From Flavobacterium collinsii (GTDB taxonomy: Bacteria > Bacteroidota > Bacteroidia > Flavobacteriales > Flavobacteriaceae), in contig NZ_CADCST010000068.1 of assembly GCF_902804485.1 (NCBI RefSeq), positions 55,332 to 112,792 on the forward strand: a DNA stretch of 57,461 nucleotides, written 5' to 3'. Position 1 is the stretch's first letter. Each line of letters opens with the position of its first letter. The notes beneath the pieces were generated by a model that saw only the letters and a program-made list of their open reading frames with translations, was not told the origin of the DNA and made no database searches. A program made the position numbers and the translations under genes. Below are positions 54,214-57,461 of this stretch, piece by piece.

Positions 54214-54798
54214 CTAACTATTACTCTCAGAATAAAAATAAAGCACCAGCATCACGCAGTTTTCTGTCGTTCTGTTTTGAGGTACGTGTGGATGTCTTCC
54301 GTTAAAGCATAAGGAATCACCTTCATTGACAACTACTTCTGCATCGTCAATAATATAAGTTACACTTCCTTTGATGATGTATTTGAACTCCCAAGCATCT
54401 GTGATTACTTTTTCGCGTTTGCAGTTAGGCTCCACGTCAAGGATTACGGCTTCAAAACCAATAGAATTGATGCTTTTGCTGAAAATATGATAGTAGTTAA
54501 AACCGGTAGTTTCAGCTCGGTCCTCTTTTTCTATTTTTTGATAATCGTCTTTTTTAATATGAATGTACTTCGCATTCTTGGTATTTTCAACGCCTTCGAA
54601 AAAATAACTCACATCCGTATTTAAGGATTGGATCAGTTCAATCAAAACGGGCAGGGAAGGAATTGTTCTTCCGTTTTCAATTCTGGAAATCAAACCGTTG
54701 CTAACTCCGGCTCTGTTGGCTACTTCGTGTATGGTTAATGCATTTTTCTTCCTGATCTCTTTTAATCTCTTTCCAATACCAATTAAAAAATCTTCCAT
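54214..54798 (-). CDS. XRE-family regulator with C-terminal cupin
   Basis: This 194-residue regulator has an N-terminal XRE HTH at about 9-63 (GKRLKEIRKKNALTIHEVANRAGVSNGLISRIENGRTIPSLPVL) and a C-terminal cupin at about 110-190 (KREKVITDAWEFKYIIKGSVTYIID, EGDSLCFNGRHPHVPQN). Such proteins bind a small effector in the cupin and control adjacent catabolic or polyamine-type genes. It is convergent with the phosphodiesterase gene and is the only regulator in this section, so control of the phosphonate-type genes is the best guess. A possible operator is the palindrome at 44931-44949. Confidence 0.87.
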   Translation of the reverse strand: MEDFLIGIGKRLKEIRKKNALTIHEVANRAGVSNGLISRIENGRTIPSLPVLIELIQSLNTDVSYFFEGVENTKNAKYIHIKKDDYQKIEKEDRAETTGFNYYHIFSKSINSIGFEAVILDVEPNCKREKVITDAWEFKYIIKGSVTYIIDDAEVVVNEGDSLCFNGRHPHVPQNRTTENCVMLVLYFYSESNS

Positions 54799-54899
54799 AA
54801 TAAAACTTCAGTTTAATATGGTAAATATAACACAATTAGCGGGTGAGTTGCAAAAGAAGGGAAGTCTTAGTGTGAACTTTTGTATTTTTATAGTTAGGA

Positions 54900-55070
54900 T
54901 CATGGCACACGGATGATACGGATTCGTTTCACGAAAACGCGGATGAAAACGGATTTTTAGATGAATAAAATACGCTATCATGATAAAGTAATCCTATCCC
55001 AGATAAAACAAAAAAAAAAACCTTGCAGATCCGAGTCTTCGCCTGGCGAATCCGCTTCATCTGTGTACTT
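54900..55070. repeat. Dispersed ACGGAT-type and CGCCTGGCGAA repeats
   Basis: Repeated ACGGAT units (54910-54956) and an imperfect palindrome GATCCGAGTCTTCGCCTGGCGAATCCG near 55027 are non-coding interspersed repeats. No gene is seen from 54799 to 55120. Confidence 0.4.
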
Positions 55071-55120
55071 TTTTTAGTACCACTTTAAAACAAAAAAAGT
55101 TTTCAGAAATAGGAAAGAAA

Positions 55121-55681
55121 TCAATTCACCGCGGTATTTCTACCCTTTGCTTTTTTAATGAGATTTAGAGAATCTCTGATCAGCGATTTTATTTCTAACG
55201 ATGGAGCTTTTCGTCCTTCGTATCTGCTTTGTACCGGACCTTCTATATCCATTTTAGCCGCCTGTAAATCGGTTTCGAATGCTCTGAGCACTTGATTTTC
55301 GATAGTTGAATGTTTTTTGTAGTAATAGATTGCATTGTGCAAATCCTCTATATGGCCTGTAAAATCTAAGATTGCTCTTTTGGATACTGCCCGATTGTAG
55401 TAAATAGAAAATTCTAAAGGATCAGTTTCAATGGCTTTGTCAAAATCTTCAATGGCATTATAATGATAATCGAGTTTTTGAAGACAATTTCCCCTCAAAG
55501 CATAAACTCCCTGATCAAATCCTGAATTGATCGCATTGTTTAAATGCAACAGTGCATCCTGGAACTGGTTCGACAAAAAGAATTGCCTTCCTTTTTCCAG
55601 ATGAGCCGGCCCTTCATTAGAATGGGATTTTGAAAGTCTTTCAGTAAACTTTTTTATTGTTAAAGTGTTGAACCATTTCAT
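55121..55681 (-). CDS. TPR-repeat protein
   Basis: This 186-residue cytoplasmic protein has no signal peptide. Residues 24-125 form three tetratricopeptide-like repeats (HLEKGRQFFLSNQFQDALLHLNNAINSG; YALRGNCLQKLDYHYNAIEDFDKAIETDP; IYYNRAVSKRAILDFTGHIEDLHNAIYYY). The C-terminus is a basic helical tail. TPRs bind partner proteins; no catalytic feature is present. It is alone on the minus strand upstream of a repeat-rich gap, and no partner can be named. Confidence 0.82.
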   Translation of the reverse strand: MKWFNTLTIKKFTERLSKSHSNEGPAHLEKGRQFFLSNQFQDALLHLNNAINSGFDQGVYALRGNCLQKLDYHYNAIEDFDKAIETDPLEFSIYYNRAVSKRAILDFTGHIEDLHNAIYYYKKHSTIENQVLRAFETDLQAAKMDIEGPVQSRYEGRKAPSLEIKSLIRDSLNLIKKAKGRNTAVN

Positions 55682-55872
55682 GCTTTTTGGATTTTAGCCG
55701 ACAGATTAAACAAAGAATAAAAAGATTTAGTAGAATAGGGGGGGACTAAAATTAATTAATTTTTTGATACATAACAACTTACGATAGTTCTTATTTTGCA
55801 AAATGCTTCAAAAATATCTCGAAAGCCTAAAAAAATGGTTGTTCTTTAGAGAAATATAATAGCATACAAAAC

Positions 55873-56976
55873 CTACTTTTTCTTCCTGCCCAGCCAAATC
55901 AACAAACCTGTAATAGGTAATGTTGCAGCAAAAAGGCAGACCAGAAAAGCAATTATTTTAGTCGTCAAACCATAGATACTGCCAGTGTGAATTGGATACA
56001 TCAAACGTCTCAGTTTATCTCCTTTGGAATAGGCTGCGAAGTGTCTGTTCTCAATATTTTTCGCAGTATACTTATCAAAATAAGCAGAACTGGATTGGTG
56101 CGGAATGATTCTTTCCACATCTTCTTTCAGGACCGTAATACTGTTGATGGTATCCACAGGCATTCTGATTTGAATATTTCCATCATAAGGAAAAATACTG
56201 TCCGTAGTATTGTAAATGCTTTGGTAAAAAGCCGTGTTATTGAGTTTAGGATCTATTTTGGTTGGATTTTCTACTTTTAAAGAAGTTTTCTTTGTCGTCC
56301 CTTCGGTCACCAGGTAAAGGCCACTTTGAAACCAGTCAAAGGCAAATGTCAGACCGGTTAGTGAAATAATAAGTAAAACTAAAAAACTGTAAAAGCCAAA
56401 AGTAGAATGAAAATCCCAGTTGATCCTTTTGAAAGAACCGCTCCATTTTACAGAAAGACGCTGCTTTAAATGTTTCATTTTTTTGGGCCACCACAAAACG
56501 ATACCCGAGATCAGCATAAAAACAAAGATAAGACAGGAAGATCCCATGATAAGTTGCCCCGCATCTCCCATTAACAATTGCCTGTGCAGTGAAAGTACCA
56601 CCACAAAAAACCTGCTTTCCTGAGGCGTTGTTGCTAGTACTTTTCCAGAATACGGATCAACAGAAAAAAATTGTGCTTTTTTATCTGAATCTTTTCCCAG
56701 AATTTGTATCGTACGTGAAGGATCATTAAAAGTAGAAATTCGGCTAATCTTTTTGATGCCGTATTCTTTCTGAAGGACATCTGTGCAGTAATCGATCGTT
56801 TTTTTGGTTTTCCCTATAGAAGAAACGTGGTAATACTGTGGATTTACCACTTGGTCAATCTCTTTTTCAAAAACTAAAATACTCCCTGTTAATGCAGCAA
56901 TAAAAACGATTAAACCTGAGCCAAGTCCCAGCCATAAATGTAATTGTCCGATAGTTTTCTTTATTCCTTTCTTCAT
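55873..56976 (-). CDS. PepSY-associated transmembrane protein
   Basis: This 367-residue inner-membrane protein of the PepSY_TM family has four helices (about 12-34 with HLWLGLGSGLIVFIAALTGSILVFE, 138-160, 186-208 and 337-360) and a periplasmic PepSY-like region between. Unlike the 730-residue protein at 8820, it has no flavodoxin or reductase part, so any electrons must come from other proteins. Conserved His residues in the helices (LHLWL, LHRQLL, HSTFG, IHTGSIYG) could ligate heme. Family members accompany iron uptake genes. Its promoter region carries a box one base different from that of the TonB receptor at 7027, linking the two loci. Confidence 0.87.
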   Translation of the reverse strand: MKKGIKKTIGQLHLWLGLGSGLIVFIAALTGSILVFEKEIDQVVNPQYYHVSSIGKTKKTIDYCTDVLQKEYGIKKISRISTFNDPSRTIQILGKDSDKKAQFFSVDPYSGKVLATTPQESRFFVVVLSLHRQLLMGDAGQLIMGSSCLIFVFMLISGIVLWWPKKMKHLKQRLSVKWSGSFKRINWDFHSTFGFYSFLVLLIISLTGLTFAFDWFQSGLYLVTEGTTKKTSLKVENPTKIDPKLNNTAFYQSIYNTTDSIFPYDGNIQIRMPVDTINSITVLKEDVERIIPHQSSSAYFDKYTAKNIENRHFAAYSKGDKLRRLMYPIHTGSIYGLTTKIIAFLVCLFAATLPITGLLIWLGRKKK

Positions 56977-57082
56977 TAATAGTCTTATTTTGGTTTATGG
57001 CATTGTAGTTTATACCCTAATAGGGTCAGTTTTTCGCTGGAGATAAATTCTTTCCAACCGAAAATCCGTCGCAAATTTATAC

Positions 57083-57097
57083 TTATTTAGACTAAAT
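57083..57097 (-). promoter_or_regulatory. Candidate iron-regulon box TANTCTAAATA (copy 3)
   Basis: On the minus strand this reads ATTTAGTCTAAATAA, differing in one base from 7076-7090. It lies about 107-121 bp upstream of the PepSY gene. Confidence 0.45.
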
Positions 57098-57461
57098 CTT
57101 TCTAGTTTTAAGTAAAAAATAAAGGTGAATATCTTAAAAATGCTTTAGAATTACACTTCGCAGACAAGTGAATAATGCTTTTTGCAGTGAAAACTTACAG
57201 CTTGGCTTTATGTGAAAAGTGAAAAGTGAGATGTTGACTGTGAAACGTTATATTTTCAGCTGGAAAATAGATGTTTCTATATGCTTAAAGGATTGTTACA
57301 GATAGAAAGACTAAAAAATCTGCTTAATCTGTGGGAAAAGAAAAAGGACGGAGTTAAAAATATTTGCGACTAATGAATTGGTTTAAAATAGATTTATTTT
57401 CTGACAATAACAAGAAGATTAGTGAAAATTCTATAGAATAAATCGAAATAGTACTTGTTAA
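57098..57461. other. Intergenic end of window
   Basis: No gene recognised. A short heptamer run GTGAAAA, GTGAAAA, GTGAGAT lies at about 57211-57231, and a fragment of the AATCTGTGG repeat family near 57325. Confidence 0.5.

Overview
The window reads as chromosomal DNA of a Flavobacterium-like member of the Bacteroidota. The base composition is AT-rich, there are no Shine-Dalgarno sites ahead of start codons, promoter cores of the TAnnTTTG type occur, outer-membrane TonB receptors carry N-terminal carboxypeptidase-like domains, and the families present (DUF4374, DUF5690, STM3941, DUF2271) are typical of that phylum. No rRNA, tRNA, CRISPR array, transposase or phage gene was seen. Intergenic DNA is unusually repeat-rich.

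Layout. 1-3 kb: a cut-off lipoprotein, a small membrane protein and a GH28 pectinase behind a LacI-type palindrome. 3.2-13.3 kb: an iron or extracytosolic-flavin locus on the minus strand. It runs from a periplasmic ankyrin protein through a DUF2271 protein with a flavinylation motif, a PepSY/flavodoxin/reductase fusion and an ApbE flavin transferase to a TonB receptor and a DUF4374 lipoprotein. 13.5-19.1 kb: gntR-fsr with identical operators, a PQQ-type sugar dehydrogenase lipoprotein, and an hxlR/quinone-reductase/cupin redox unit. 19.1-22.2 kb: metNIQ preceded by a Flavo-1-like RNA and what looks like a classical Met-codon leader-peptide attenuator. 22.5-34.6 kb: an alpha/beta hydrolase, a two-component pair with an unusual membrane sensor, and an NtrC-type two-component system divergent from a MacB-like ABC transporter with duplicated permeases.

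34.8-44.5 kb: a deacetylase lipoprotein, a very large GH18/deacetylase/GT2 fusion (a one-chain analogue of PgaB plus PgaC), then a histidine kinase, a LuxR-type regulator and a PAS kinase. The two kinase promoters share an identically spaced operator array. The section ends with a YegP-like protein.

45.2-54.8 kb: a probable organophosphonate locus made of a TonB receptor, a DUF5690 transporter with an organophosphate-antiporter signature, an HpnW-type FAD oxidase, a PhnX-like hydrolase, a surface alkaline-phosphatase-superfamily lipoprotein with a LamG insertion, and an XRE-cupin regulator. 55-57 kb: a TPR protein and a second PepSY membrane protein whose promoter carries the same box as the iron locus.

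The strongest candidates for undescribed biology are the methionine leader attenuator (19.3 kb), the shared three-half-site promoter (39.2 and 42.2 kb), the surface-to-cytoplasm phosphonate system (45-55 kb), the flavinylated iron-locus electron chain (7.7-13.3 kb), and the intergenic arrays that keep a strict 7-nt register while their sequence drifts.
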